From: Microbacterium esteraromaticum
Lineage (GTDB): Bacteria; Actinomycetota; Actinomycetes; Actinomycetales; Microbacteriaceae
Length of the DNA: 64,000 bases
Assembly: GCF_028747645.1 (NCBI RefSeq)
Contig: NZ_CP118100.1
Location: 2,852,001-2,916,000 of the forward strand
Direction: 5' to 3'
Shown: positions 51,358 through 59,753 of the stretch, piece by piece
How positions within the stretch are numbered: the stretch's first letter is position 1
How the letters are laid out: the number at the start of each line of letters is the position of its first letter
Translations under genes and position numbers: made by a program
Notes under the pieces: generated by a model
Database searches by the model: none
What the model was told of the DNA's origin: nothing
The model's input: the letters and a program-made list of their open reading frames with translations, nothing else

Positions 51358-51419
51358 CACGAGGGGTCAATATTCGTCGTGTGCAGGCCTCTGAACCCGA
51401 CAGATTTTGACCCCTCGTG
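51358..51419. repeat. Palindromic element type C
   Basis: Perfect 13-base inverted repeats CACGAGGGGTCAA (51358-51370) and TTGACCCCTCGTG (51407-51419) with a 36-base AT-richer spacer. It lies between convergent genes. The rest of the 234-base gap (51282-51515) is low-complexity CCCGCGC/GGGCGCG sequence without recognisable genes. Confidence 0.75.
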
Positions 51420-51515
51420 GATGGGAATGGGTGCGCGGGGGCGGCGTGCGGGGAATAGGTGCGCGAGGGTGGGGGCGGGGGCGCGGAGAGGGGAAGGCGG
51501 GGCGCGGTGGATGCC

Positions 51516-52529
51516 TCAGACGAGGCGCTGCGCGGGAGAGACGCCGTATGTGTGCTCCGGGTCGTCGTTGACGACGCCGGCGAGCGCGGAATCGATCGCG
51601 GCCATCGTGTCGGCATCCAACCGCACTCCGGACGCCTTCACCGTGTCGGCAAGCTGCTCGGGACGCGACGCGCCCACGAGCGCGGCGGCGACGTTCGGGT
51701 TCTGCAGCACCCAGGCGATCGCGAGCTGCGGCATCGTCAGCCCCACCTCGTCGGCGATCGGCTTCAGCCGCTGCACCGCTTCGAGGATCTCGTCGCGCAG
51801 GAAGCTCTGGATGAAGTGCGCCCCCGAGTGCGGATCGGTCGCCCGCGATCCCTCGGGCACCGGCTGACCGGGCAGGTACTTGCCGCTCAGCACGCCCTGG
51901 GCCATCGGCGACCAGACGATCTGCGAGATGCCGAGTTCTTCCGAGGTCGGCACGACCTTGCCCTCGATCACGCGGTGCAGCATCGAGTACTGCGGCTGGT
52001 TCGAGATCAGCTGGAACCCCAGCTGCTTCGACAGGGCGTGGCCTGCGCGCAACTGCTCGGCGGTCCACTCGGAGACGCCGATGTACAGCGCCTTGCCTTG
52101 GCGCACGACGTCGGCGAAGGCCTGCATCGTCTCTTCCAGCGGAGTCTCGTGGTCGTAGCGGTGTGCCTGGTACAGGTCGACGTAGTCGGTGCCGAGGCGC
52201 GTGAGCGATCCGTCGATCGACTCGAAGATGTGCTTGCGGCTGAGTCCGGTGTCGTTCGGTCCCTTCGGCCCGGTGGGGAAGTACACCTTGGTGAAGATCT
52301 CGAGGCTCGCGCGCCGCTGACCTTCCAGAGCTTTGCCGAGCACGACCTCGGCGGCCGTGTTGGCATAGGTGTCTGCGGTGTCGAAGGTGGTGATGCCGGC
52401 ATCCAACGCCGCGTGCACGGTCGCGACGGCGGCGTCGTCGCCGACCTGCGATGCGTGCGTCACCCAGTTGCCGTAGGTGATCTCCGAGACCTTGAGTCCG
52501 CTGTTGCCCAGATAGCGATAGTTGACCAT
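51516..52529 (-). CDS. Aldo/keto reductase (Kv-beta-like)
   Basis: NADP-dependent oxidoreductase of 337 residues. MVNYRYLGNSGLKVSEITYG, catalytic Asp/Tyr in TTFDTADTYANTAAEVVLGK, Lys in EIFTKVYFPTG, His in DLYQAHRYDHETP; VWSPMAQGVLSGKY is the usual cofactor segment of the potassium-channel-beta-like group. General aldehyde detoxification is likely. A TAGCGT box six bases before the ATG suggests a leaderless message. Not obviously linked to the catabolic operons. Confidence 0.9.
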   Translation of the reverse strand: MVNYRYLGNSGLKVSEITYGNWVTHASQVGDDAAVATVHAALDAGITTFDTADTYANTAAEVVLGKALEGQRRASLEIFTKVYFPTGPKGPNDTGLSRKHIFESIDGSLTRLGTDYVDLYQAHRYDHETPLEETMQAFADVVRQGKALYIGVSEWTAEQLRAGHALSKQLGFQLISNQPQYSMLHRVIEGKVVPTSEELGISQIVWSPMAQGVLSGKYLPGQPVPEGSRATDPHSGAHFIQSFLRDEILEAVQRLKPIADEVGLTMPQLAIAWVLQNPNVAAALVGASRPEQLADTVKASGVRLDADTMAAIDSALAGVVNDDPEHTYGVSPAQRLV

Positions 52530-52535
52530 GTGCCC

Positions 52536-52541
52536 ACGCTA
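52536..52541 (-). promoter_or_regulatory. -10 box of a leaderless promoter (TAGCGT)
   Basis: Reading on the minus strand, TAGCGT ends six bases before the aldo/keto reductase ATG. No ribosome site is present. Confidence 0.5.
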
Positions 52542-52582
52542 GTGGCGTTCCGCACCGCGTGGGGCGGTTCAGAGTCAGCCGA

Positions 52583-53065
52583 TCAGGCGACCGACACAGC
52601 AGCCGGGCGGCTCCGCGCCAGGCGCACGACGAGCCAGACGATGCCCGCCGAAGCCAGCAGGCTCGTGATGTACAGCGATGCTGCCCAGGGCGACGCATCC
52701 GCGCCGGAGATGAAGAACGTGTCGGCAAGGCTCATCCCCGGAGCGAACGAGGCGACGAAGTAGGCCGGAGCACCGAGCACCAAGACGATCAGGAAGAGCA
52801 GCATCAGCACCTCGGGGTCGAGGTCGGCGCGCATGCCGAGCACCGCGATGACGATCGCGATGACGACGCCGACCGCCAGCACTCCCAGCCCGAACCCGAC
52901 GGGCATCGTCTCGCCGACGGCCGCCATCTCGGCATAGACCTCATCAAGTGAGAGCCCGGGGGCGACGGCCAGCGGGTTCAACACGAAGATCTGCACGGCC
53001 GCCCACACGGCGTACAGCGCCACCGCCACCACACCGGCCAGAGATACCATCGCGCGTCGGTTCAT
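52583..53065 (-). CDS. Four-helix membrane protein of unknown function
   Basis: Unrecognised 160-residue membrane protein. Hydrophobic segments at about residues 7-30 (SLAGVVAVALYAVWAAVQIF), 53-75 (VGFGLGVLAVGVVIAIVIAV), 85-108 (EVLMLLFLIVLVLGAPAYFV) and 128-148 (AASLYITSLLASAGIVWLVV), with the loop between the first two acidic. It lies 12 bases behind the DUF4407 gene on the same strand and is probably its operon partner. No catalytic motif. Confidence 0.7.
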   Translation of the reverse strand: MNRRAMVSLAGVVAVALYAVWAAVQIFVLNPLAVAPGLSLDEVYAEMAAVGETMPVGFGLGVLAVGVVIAIVIAVLGMRADLDPEVLMLLFLIVLVLGAPAYFVASFAPGMSLADTFFISGADASPWAASLYITSLLASAGIVWLVVRLARSRPAAVSVA

Positions 53066-53077
53066 GGCGACAGCCTC

Positions 53078-54763
53078 TCAGACGCCCGCCGGTTCGCGCA
53101 GATCGGCGCGCGTCATCGGCACAGTGGGCGGACCGGGATCGACGACAGGGTCGGATGCCCGCCCGCGGGCAGCATCCGGTGCATCCGTGGTGCCGACCGC
53201 AAACGGGGGCGAGGCGTTCTCGGCGACGATCGCGGCGCGATCGCGGAAGCCGTCAGCGGTCACGCGATCGAGCTCGACCTGCTTGCGGATCGCCTTCGCC
53301 TTCTCGTACAGCGAGGGGTCTCCCCAGCTGGTGAGCACCTTCACGATCACCGGAAGCAGCTCGATCATGAAGAACAGCGCCGCGATCAGCACATGCGCCC
53401 ACCAGATGGCGGGCTCCTTCGCGGCGAGGTTCTTCAGTCCGGTGATCTGGCTGAGCAGGCCAACGGCTTGCGCGTTGCCGGCGGCCACCGAATCGGCGCG
53501 GGCGTTGTAGGCCGCAAGGGCCTGCTCGTAGCTCTGCTGCGCGGCGGGCAACTGGTCCTGCGCCTGCTGACGGTTGGTGGCCTCCGAGGCCGAGGTGTTC
53601 TGCTTGGCAGCGGTCTCGGCGGCGGCGAGGTCGTCGTTGGCGTCGCGCAGCTGCGCGGCGAGCGCATCGTAGGTCTGCTGGGCCTGAGCGAGCTGCGCCT
53701 TGGCGGCGTCCGAGCTGGAGCCCTCCCCGTTCACGCCCGTGCAGCCGGGCACCTCACCGGCGCCCTCTCCGGTGAGCTCGCACTGGTACAGCGCGCGGGC
53801 GTCATCGATGACCTGCTGCTGCTCGGTCATCTTCGCGGTGACGTCGTCGACGGTCGAGGCCGCCGCGGCCGTCGACGCCGAGCCCGATTCGGTGCCGGCG
53901 ACGATCCCTGTCGCGGCCTGGTTCTCGAGGGCGGCGACCCGGGCGGATGCCGCCTCGAGCGCGATCTTCTCGGGTCCCTCTTCGAGGGCGGCCTGATCGG
54001 ACTGTGACTGGGTGATGTTGGTGGATGCCACCTCGCGCGCGATGTCGTTGTGGAACACCTGCAGCACGAGGGGTTCTGCGACGAGGAAGCCGATCAGTGC
54101 CGCCATGGCCACGCGCGGCACAGCGAGGGCGATCAGTTTCATGACGCTGCGCGTCGACGTCATGGTCGAGGTCAGGAACCGGTCGAGGTTGAAGATGATG
54201 CCGCCCCAGACGACGGCCAATGGCACGGCCACCCAGATCGCGACCTGCACGCCCGTGGTGAGGGCGAACATCATCGAGATCGCCGAGACGAGCGCTGTTC
54301 CCAGCAGCACGAAGAACATCTGCACGAACCGCGGGGTCTCGCCGGGCACCCGGTCGAGGATCTCCCCCTCGGCACCGCCGAGGATGGCCATGGTGCGCAG
54401 GCGCGAACCCTCGACACGGGGCGCGCGCTCGGCCCGGGGCGCACGCTGGCGACGTGGGGCGCGCTCGCGGCGGGGCGTGCGCGCGTTCGCCGGCGCGGAG
54501 TCCGGCTCGGTCTCGGGGAGCTCCGCGGGCGCGGGCTCGGCGCGCTTGGATGGGTCGGCCGGCTCGGATGGGTCGGCCGGCTCGGATGGGTCGGCCGGCT
54601 CGGACGGGTCGACCGGAGTCGCCGGGGCGGGCGCACCGGTCGGCTCGTAGTGTCGCAAGAAGTCGAGGTCCTCGTCGGTCACCGAGCCGTCAGACGCGTC
54701 GGTCTCCAACGAGATCCGCCCCTGGGAATCCATCCGACCAGGGCGATGTGCGGAATAGGACAT
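53078..54763 (-). CDS. DUF4407 membrane protein with coiled-coil domain
   Basis: A 561-residue protein matching DUF4407. Residues 1-125 are Pro/Glu/Ala- and then Arg-rich and disordered, including a DPSEPA repeat. Three membrane segments follow (MFFVLLGTALVSAISMMFAL, VAIWVAVPLAVVWGGIIFNL, VAMAALIGFLVAEPLVLQVF), then about 200 residues of Ala/Gln-rich coiled coil outside the membrane with one Cys pair (YQCELTGEGAGEVPGC), and a last helix AHVLIAALFFMIELLPVIVK. Function unknown. ATG at 54763 is chosen because TACCCT stands six bases upstream. Confidence 0.8.
   Translation of the reverse strand: MSYSAHRPGRMDSQGRISLETDASDGSVTDEDLDFLRHYEPTGAPAPATPVDPSEPADPSEPADPSEPADPSKRAEPAPAELPETEPDSAPANARTPRRERAPRRQRAPRAERAPRVEGSRLRTMAILGGAEGEILDRVPGETPRFVQMFFVLLGTALVSAISMMFALTTGVQVAIWVAVPLAVVWGGIIFNLDRFLTSTMTSTRSVMKLIALAVPRVAMAALIGFLVAEPLVLQVFHNDIAREVASTNITQSQSDQAALEEGPEKIALEAASARVAALENQAATGIVAGTESGSASTAAAASTVDDVTAKMTEQQQVIDDARALYQCELTGEGAGEVPGCTGVNGEGSSSDAAKAQLAQAQQTYDALAAQLRDANDDLAAAETAAKQNTSASEATNRQQAQDQLPAAQQSYEQALAAYNARADSVAAGNAQAVGLLSQITGLKNLAAKEPAIWWAHVLIAALFFMIELLPVIVKVLTSWGDPSLYEKAKAIRKQVELDRVTADGFRDRAAIVAENASPPFAVGTTDAPDAARGRASDPVVDPGPPTVPMTRADLREPAGV
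54548..54616. repeat. 18-bp tandem repeat inside the DUF4407 gene
   Basis: Unit GGATGGGTCGGCCGGCTC in three exact copies (54548, 54566, 54584) and a fourth diverged copy. On the coding strand it gives the hexapeptide DPSEPA. The copy number is likely to vary between strains. Confidence 0.9.
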
Positions 54764-54769
54764 CCCTCG

Positions 54770-54775
54770 AGGGTA
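54770..54775 (-). promoter_or_regulatory. -10 box of a leaderless promoter (TACCCT)
   Basis: On the minus strand TACCCT ends six bases before the DUF4407 ATG. The same box and spacing precede three other genes in the window. Confidence 0.55.
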
Positions 54776-54853
54776 GGAAACCGTGCCTGTGGGAGTCCCG
54801 GACGATCGCTGGGACGGCTCCCAGGAACGCGCCTGGGTCCGCCACCCCATCGG

Positions 54854-55174
54854 TCAGGCGATGACCATCGTGTGATCGACCGCGGGCGCACGGCTGTCGT
54901 CGGGGGACCCGATCAGTTGCGCCACACGTAGCGCGCCGGTCGGCGGATGCTGACGCACTCGCACCCCGAGAGAGCGCATGACCGCCACCGGGTGCGGCGG
55001 CCGACGCCATGACTGCTGCGGGCTCAGGGCATCGTCGACCCGTTGCAGAGTGTCGGCGGTGAGACCGGAGGGCAGGGCATCGTGGGCCGCATAGTGGTGG
55101 AGGATCTCGTTGATAGTCCAATCAGACGTGAAATCGGCGGGATTGGCTGAAGGGGTGGTGCGTGACGGGCTCAT
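54854..55174 (-). CDS. Small hypothetical protein divergent from a MocR regulator
   Basis: Unrecognised soluble protein of 106 residues. It contains SDWTINEILHHYAAHDALPS and a short conserved-looking helix AVMRSLGVRVRQHPPTG followed by ALRVAQLIG. No motif for a known activity. The start is supported by a CATTCT box six bases upstream, overlapping the -10 of the divergent MocR gene, so the two are probably co-regulated. Could be a small DNA- or RNA-binding protein, but nothing proves it. Confidence 0.55.
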   Translation of the reverse strand: MSPSRTTPSANPADFTSDWTINEILHHYAAHDALPSGLTADTLQRVDDALSPQQSWRRPPHPVAVMRSLGVRVRQHPPTGALRVAQLIGSPDDSRAPAVDHTMVIA

Positions 55175-55180
55175 TGGACC

Positions 55181-55187
55181 AGAATGT
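55181..55187. promoter_or_regulatory. Overlapping divergent -10 boxes
   Basis: CATTCT on the minus strand (55186 to 55181) and GAATGT on the plus strand (55182-55187) are each six bases from their ATG. The start codons are only 20 bases apart, so both promoters use the same melted region. Confidence 0.45.
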
Positions 55188-55193
55188 GTCGCT

Positions 55194-56642
55194 ATGAGCA
55201 CAACGAACAGTGCCAATCAGCGGCTGGTGGACCACCGCGCGGCCACGGTCGACTCGACGGCGCTGGCCGCACGTCTGGGTCGGTGGGCGCACGGCGACGG
55301 CACCCTGTCGGCGCGGCTCGCCGCCGGCATCCGTTCCCTGATCGACACGGGAGAACTGCGCCCGGGCGATCGCTTGCCGGCCGAGCGGGCGCTGGCGGCC
55401 GCCGCGGCCGTCTCTCGCGGCACAGTCGTCGCGGCGTACGGCGAGCTCGCCGATCGCGGTGCGGTCGAACGCCGCCAGGGCAGCGGCACGCGCATTGCCG
55501 GCTCGCCGCTGTCGGCTCCGGGGCGCGGCGGGCGCGGTGAGGTGCTCTTCTCGGCGCTGCCGAACTCGATCGATCTGCTGCGCACGGTGCCGCGAATCCC
55601 CGATCTGGGGGTGCAGGTGATCCGTGCGCACCACCCCGACCTCGCCACCGCCCTGCTACCCGAGACCGATCCGGCCGGACTGCCGTCGCTGCGGGCGCTG
55701 ATCGCCGACCTGTACACCTCTGAGGGCGCGGTGACATCACCCGAGCAGATCCTCGTGACCCACGGTGCGCAGCAGGCCATCAGCCTGCTGATCGACGCGC
55801 TCGTCTCTCCCGGTGATGTCGTGCTGGCCGAGGAGGTCACCTGGCCGGGCGTCACCGACAGTGTGCGCCAGCGCGGCGGCATCGTGCACGGCATCCCGAT
55901 GGGAGACGACGGCCTCGACCCCGTGGCCCTCGAGGTGGCGATGGCGCGGATGCGGCCCGTGCTGGTCGCCCTGAACCCGCACCATCAGAACCCGACGGGC
56001 ACGCGGCTGCCGCCGGCCGCACGACGGCGCGTCGCCGATCTGGCCGCACAGTACGGGGTGGTCGTCGTCGAGGACCGCGTGGTCGCCGGCATCGCCTTCG
56101 ACGGCGTGATCCCCCCGCCACTGGCTGCCGAGCGGGCGGATGCCCCCGTGGTGGTGGTCGAGTCGCTTTCGAAGTGGGCGTGGGCGGGACTTCGGATCGG
56201 CTGGCTGCGCGCCGACCCCGTGCTCGTGCGGCGCCTGCGTGGCGCCCGGCAGCTCGCCGACCAGTCCACGAGTATCCCCGGGCAGCTTCTCGCGATGGAC
56301 CTGCTCGCGCACGCGGGTGAGTTGCGGCGCGAGGTGGCTCGCGAGCACTACGCTCGGCTCGGGCTGCTACGTGAGCTCATGGCCCGCCACCTGCCCGAAT
56401 GGAGCTTCGTCGAGCCGCGCGGCGGGCTCTCGCTGTGGGCGCGGCTTCCGATCGGATCGGCGGATGCCCTCGCCCGGGTCGCGGCGGTGCATGGCGTCTC
56501 GGTGGCGGGCAGTGGCGAGTTCGCCGCATCGACATCGCCGGACGACCACATCCGCATTCCCTTCACCGCGCCCGATGACGTGCTGACCGAGGGGGTGCGC
56601 CGGCTGGGTGCCGCCTGGGCCCAGTACCGCGCGACGCTCTGA
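55194..56642 (+). CDS. MocR-type regulator (GntR HTH plus aminotransferase domain)
   Basis: A 482-residue fusion of a GntR winged helix (about residues 40-105: LIDTGELRPGDRLPAERALA, SRGTVVAAYGELADRG) and a fold type I aminotransferase domain (130-480). The PLP Lys is in VESLSKWAWAGLRIGW, with NPHHQNPTG and EDRVVAGIAFD upstream. MocR proteins such as PdxR, GabR and TauR use PLP to sense an amine or vitamin B6. No pdxST genes are adjacent, so the target is uncertain; the divergent small gene is the nearest candidate. Confidence 0.92.
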   Translation: MSTTNSANQRLVDHRAATVDSTALAARLGRWAHGDGTLSARLAAGIRSLIDTGELRPGDRLPAERALAAAAAVSRGTVVAAYGELADRGAVERRQGSGTRIAGSPLSAPGRGGRGEVLFSALPNSIDLLRTVPRIPDLGVQVIRAHHPDLATALLPETDPAGLPSLRALIADLYTSEGAVTSPEQILVTHGAQQAISLLIDALVSPGDVVLAEEVTWPGVTDSVRQRGGIVHGIPMGDDGLDPVALEVAMARMRPVLVALNPHHQNPTGTRLPPAARRRVADLAAQYGVVVVEDRVVAGIAFDGVIPPPLAAERADAPVVVVESLSKWAWAGLRIGWLRADPVLVRRLRGARQLADQSTSIPGQLLAMDLLAHAGELRREVAREHYARLGLLRELMARHLPEWSFVEPRGGLSLWARLPIGSADALARVAAVHGVSVAGSGEFAASTSPDDHIRIPFTAPDDVLTEGVRRLGAAWAQYRATL

Positions 56643-56657
56643 CGCGCCGGGTTCCCG

Positions 56658-57263
56658 TCAGTGCGCGACGGCGGGTACGCGCGGGGCACCGTTCCGATCG
56701 CGCACAGCGTCTCGCTCGCCGAGCGCTGCGGCGCGGTCGAGCCAGCCCTCGATGCGCGAGGGAGGTGCGGTCTTCACCCCCAGCATCCGATGCGTGCGCA
56801 CCGAGCGGATGCCGACCAGCTTCATCGTGTTGCGCACCACCTGGGTCTGTGCGGGCACGCCGGTGATGGGCGTGAAGAACCACGGGGTGTCGGCGAGCAG
56901 CAGCAGGCGGCCGCGGTTCGCGCCGACCAGACCAATCGGCAGACCCGCGGGGCTGTAGCGGTACTCCTGCTGCGGCAGGAGGGCCCGGTCGAAGAATCCC
57001 TTCAGCACCGCAGGCACACCGCCCCACCACAGCGGGGCGGCGACGACGACGTTGCTGGCCTCGTGCAGGGCGGCCTTCGCCTCGACGAGGTCGGGCTCGA
57101 GCGTCATCCGCTGCCGGTACCCGAAACGCAGATGCGGGTCGAAGTCAAGGTCGCGCAGGGCGAGCAGGCGCGCGTCTCCGTGCGCTGCGGCGTAGCGGCG
57201 GGAGAGCTCGGCGGTGAGCGAGTGGTCGTCGGGGTGGCCGTCGATGACGAGGGTGGAGGCCAT
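56658..57263 (-). CDS. NQO1-like NAD(P)H oxidoreductase (flavodoxin fold)
   Basis: FMN/FAD-dependent quinone or azo reductase of 201 residues. Flavodoxin-like start TLVIDGHPDDHSLTAELSRR, then NVVVAAPLWWGGVPAVLKGF, FDRALLPQQEYRY and LLLADTPWFF, the standard NQO1/KefF-family pattern. ATG at 57263 excludes the 24 upstream in-frame codons, which overlap the operator. It is divergent from a TetR regulator across two TTGACAGTGTC motifs, so it is probably induced by an electrophile or quinone. Confidence 0.88.
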   Translation of the reverse strand: MASTLVIDGHPDDHSLTAELSRRYAAAHGDARLLALRDLDFDPHLRFGYRQRMTLEPDLVEAKAALHEASNVVVAAPLWWGGVPAVLKGFFDRALLPQQEYRYSPAGLPIGLVGANRGRLLLLADTPWFFTPITGVPAQTQVVRNTMKLVGIRSVRTHRMLGVKTAPPSRIEGWLDRAAALGERDAVRDRNGAPRVPAVAH

Positions 57264-57277
57264 GCAGGTTTCCAATC

Positions 57278-57308
57278 TTGACAGTGTCCATTTGGTTGAC
57301 AGTGTCAA
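57278..57308. promoter_or_regulatory. TetR operator repeats between reductase and regulator
   Basis: TTGACAGTGTC at 57278-57288 and the palindrome TTGACA-G-TGTCAA at 57296-57308, spaced 18 bases apart in the same orientation. They fill the divergent promoter region and are the likely binding sites of the TetR protein. Confidence 0.75.
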
Positions 57309-57319
57309 GATAAGGAACA

Positions 57320-57895
57320 ATGTTGCGCGTGTCAAGTTCTCGAGCGGCCTACCATCACGGAGATCTCGCGCACGCGCTGGAAGCCGCGGCGATGCAGCTG
57401 CTCGCCGACAAGCCCGCCACCGAGATCAGCCTGCGCGAGGTCGCGCGCGCAGCCGATGTCAGCCACAACGCGCCATACCACCACTTCTCCGACAGGCGCG
57501 GGCTGCTCAAGACCCTCGCCGAGCGCAGCATGGCCGAACTCGTCGACGACGTGCGGGCCACCCTCGCCGCCGCACCGGACGCGACGGCGGCACTGATCAC
57601 TGGCGGACAGGCCTACATCCGCTTCGCCGTCGAACGCCCCCATGCGTTCGACGTGATCTACGACCCGACCGTGTGCATTCCCGGCGCACCCACCGAGACC
57701 ATGGCACCGCTGATCGACGAGCTCGAGACGTTGCTCGGTGGCGCGGTCGTCAACGCCGGCCTGCACGAGAGTGCCCTCACCGCGTGCTGGGGACTCGTGC
57801 ACGGACTCGGCACGCTCGCCGCGGCGGGGCACTTCCCCCTCGACGTGGCGACGACCTCGTTCGAATCCGCGGTGCGGGCGATGCTAGCGCGCTGA
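57320..57895 (+). CDS. TetR-family regulator
   Basis: A 191-residue repressor. N-terminal helix-turn-helix at about residues 25-70: TEISLREVARAADVSHNAPY followed by HHFSDRRGLLKTLAERSM. The C-terminal domain (TAALITGGQAYIRFAVERPH) has the TetR_C_33-like WHG pattern near LTACWGLVHGLGTLAAAGHF. It probably represses the divergent NQO1-like reductase and itself. Its 3' end overlaps the convergent SixA-like gene by 12 bases. Confidence 0.9.
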   Translation: MLRVSSSRAAYHHGDLAHALEAAAMQLLADKPATEISLREVARAADVSHNAPYHHFSDRRGLLKTLAERSMAELVDDVRATLAAAPDATAALITGGQAYIRFAVERPHAFDVIYDPTVCIPGAPTETMAPLIDELETLLGGAVVNAGLHESALTACWGLVHGLGTLAAAGHFPLDVATTSFESAVRAMLAR

Positions 57896-58372
57896 CCGCC
57901 CGGCAGGCGTACGCAGCTGCACCAGCCGGCCCGACCCCTCAATCAGTTCGGCCCATGAGTCGACGTCGACGAGGCACTCCGCGACGGCGCACGTCGGAAA
58001 CTCGACGAACGCACCGGTGAGCTCGGCGACAGCATCCTGCATGCCCGGGTTGTGCCCCACGAGCATCGCAACCTCCGCCTCATCGGGCAGGCGCGAGGCC
58101 GCCGCCAGGATCGAACGGGCCGACGCCGCATACAGCAGCGGCTCGTGCACCACCTCGACACCCTGCGCGGCGGCGTACTCGGCCGCCGTGGTGCGTGCCC
58201 GCACGGCCGTACTCGAGACGATACGGGCCAGGCGGATGCCCTCATCACGCAACCTGCGGGCCATCAGCGGCGCATCGCGCCGGCCACGGGCATTCAGCGG
58301 CCGGTCATGGTCGACCAGCGACGCATGGCCCCAGTCGGACTTCGCATGGCGTGCCAGCAGCAGCGTCTTCAC
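57884..58372 (-). CDS. SixA-like histidine phosphatase
   Basis: Branch-2 histidine phosphatase superfamily member, 162 residues. The RHG motif is LLARHAKSDWGH with the phospho-accepting His, then ARIVSSTAVRARTTAAEYA and a second catalytic His in AMLVGHNPGMQD. It may remove phosphate from phosphohistidine or a small metabolite. GTG start has a GACAAT box exactly six bases upstream and no ribosome site. Convergent overlap with the TetR gene. Confidence 0.88.
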   Translation of the reverse strand: MKTLLLARHAKSDWGHASLVDHDRPLNARGRRDAPLMARRLRDEGIRLARIVSSTAVRARTTAAEYAAAQGVEVVHEPLLYAASARSILAAASRLPDEAEVAMLVGHNPGMQDAVAELTGAFVEFPTCAVAECLVDVDSWAELIEGSGRLVQLRTPAGRSAR

Positions 58373-58452
58373 GCCACCATTGTCACACTCGACTGCTCTG
58401 AGTTCGGCAACCCTGGGCTTGCCTTCCCGGGCGGTCGAGCGTCAGCATCCGA

Positions 58453-59721
58453 TCAGGCCATCGCGGCCGCGGCGACCTCGTCCTCGCTGGTCGCGACCAA
58501 CTGACCGCACGCACCGTCGATCTCCTTGCCGCGGGTGTCGCGCAGAGTCGTGGGGATGCCCGCATCGTTCAGGCGCCGCACGAACTCGTCTTGGACGGCC
58601 TTGTCGGATGCCGTCCAGATTGACCCCGGCGTGGGGTTCAACGGGATGGGGTTCACGTGCACCCAGCCGCGACCGCGCGAGTTGAGCTTGGACGCCAGCA
58701 GGTCGGCGCGCCACGGATGGTCGTTCATGTCCTTGATCAGCGCGTACTCGATCGACACACGGCGCCCGGTCTTGTCGAAGTACTCGCGGGCCGCGTCGAG
58801 CGCCTCGCCGACCTTCCAGCGCGAGTTCACCGGGATCAGCTCATCGCGCAGCTCATCGTCGGGCGCATGCAGCGAGAGGGCGAAGGTGACCGGGATGTCC
58901 TCATCGGCGAGCTTCTTGATCGCCGGCACCAGGCCGACGGTCGACACGGTGATGCCGCGAGCACTCATGCCGAGGCCATCCGGCTGCGGGCCGACCATGA
59001 TGCGCACGGCATCCATCACCCGCTTGTAGTTGGCGAGCGGCTCACCCATGCCCATGAAGACGATGTTGCTGACACGCTCCATGCTGTGGTCGCTGGCCTT
59101 CTTGCCGCCCAGACCGCCCTCGGCGATCAACCGGTTCGCACGCACGATCTGCTCGATGATCTCAGCGGTCGACATGTTGCGGGTCAGTCCCGCCTGTCCG
59201 GTCGCGCAGAACGGACAGTTCATGCCGCAGCCGGCCTGGCTCGACACGCACAGGGTGATCCGCCCCGGGTAGCGCATCAGCACCGACTCGACCAGGGCAC
59301 CGTCGTGCAGGCGCCACAGGAACTTGATCGTGTCGCCACGGTCCGTCTCGAGGCGCTTGACCTCGGTCAGCAGCGGCGGCAGCATGCCCGCCACGAGCTC
59401 GTCGCGCTGCGCCGCGGGCAGGTCGGTCATCTGCGCGGGGTCGGACGTGTAGTGCGTGAAGTAATGCGTCGACAGCTGCTTGGCCCGGAACCCGGGCAGG
59501 CCCAGCTCCTTGACCTTCTCGACCCGCTCGGCGGGGGTCAGATCGGCCAGGTGCACGGGAGGCTTGCCGCGCTTGGGGCTGGCGAACTGCAGCAGTGGCC
59601 GACCTTCGGCATCCTTCTGCTGCGTCCATCCCTCGGTCTTGGGGCGCACCTGAGTGCGCGCAGATCCGGTGGCGCGCACCGGGGTGGAACGGGGGCGCGA
59701 GTTCTCATCGGATGCTGACAT
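58453..59721 (-). CDS. rlmN: 23S rRNA (adenine2503-C2)-methyltransferase RlmN
   Basis: Radical SAM enzyme that methylates A2503 of 23S rRNA and A37 of some tRNAs. 422 residues, including an actinobacterial N-terminal extension of about 40. The iron-sulfur motif CX3CX2C is CGMNCPFC in [32 protein letters not shown] and the C-terminal catalytic Cys in DGACGQLV are present. It is a housekeeping gene. A TACCCT box six bases before the ATG indicates a leaderless promoter. Confidence 0.97.
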   Translation of the reverse strand: MSASDENSRPRSTPVRATGSARTQVRPKTEGWTQQKDAEGRPLLQFASPKRGKPPVHLADLTPAERVEKVKELGLPGFRAKQLSTHYFTHYTSDPAQMTDLPAAQRDELVAGMLPPLLTEVKRLETDRGDTIKFLWRLHDGALVESVLMRYPGRITLCVSSQAGCGMNCPFCATGQAGLTRNMSTAEIIEQIVRANRLIAEGGLGGKKASDHSMERVSNIVFMGMGEPLANYKRVMDAVRIMVGPQPDGLGMSARGITVSTVGLVPAIKKLADEDIPVTFALSLHAPDDELRDELIPVNSRWKVGEALDAAREYFDKTGRRVSIEYALIKDMNDHPWRADLLASKLNSRGRGWVHVNPIPLNPTPGSIWTASDKAVQDEFVRRLNDAGIPTTLRDTRGKEIDGACGQLVATSEDEVAAAAMA

Positions 59722-59727
59722 GTCTCC

Positions 59728-59733
59728 AGGGTA
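59728..59733 (-). promoter_or_regulatory. -10 box of a leaderless promoter (TACCCT)
   Basis: On the minus strand TACCCT ends six bases before the rlmN ATG. It lies 21 bases from the perfect regulon palindrome, which would affect the divergent aldolase promoter more than this one. Confidence 0.55.
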
Positions 59734-59753
59734 CGGGAGCCACCTGCGTAAAG

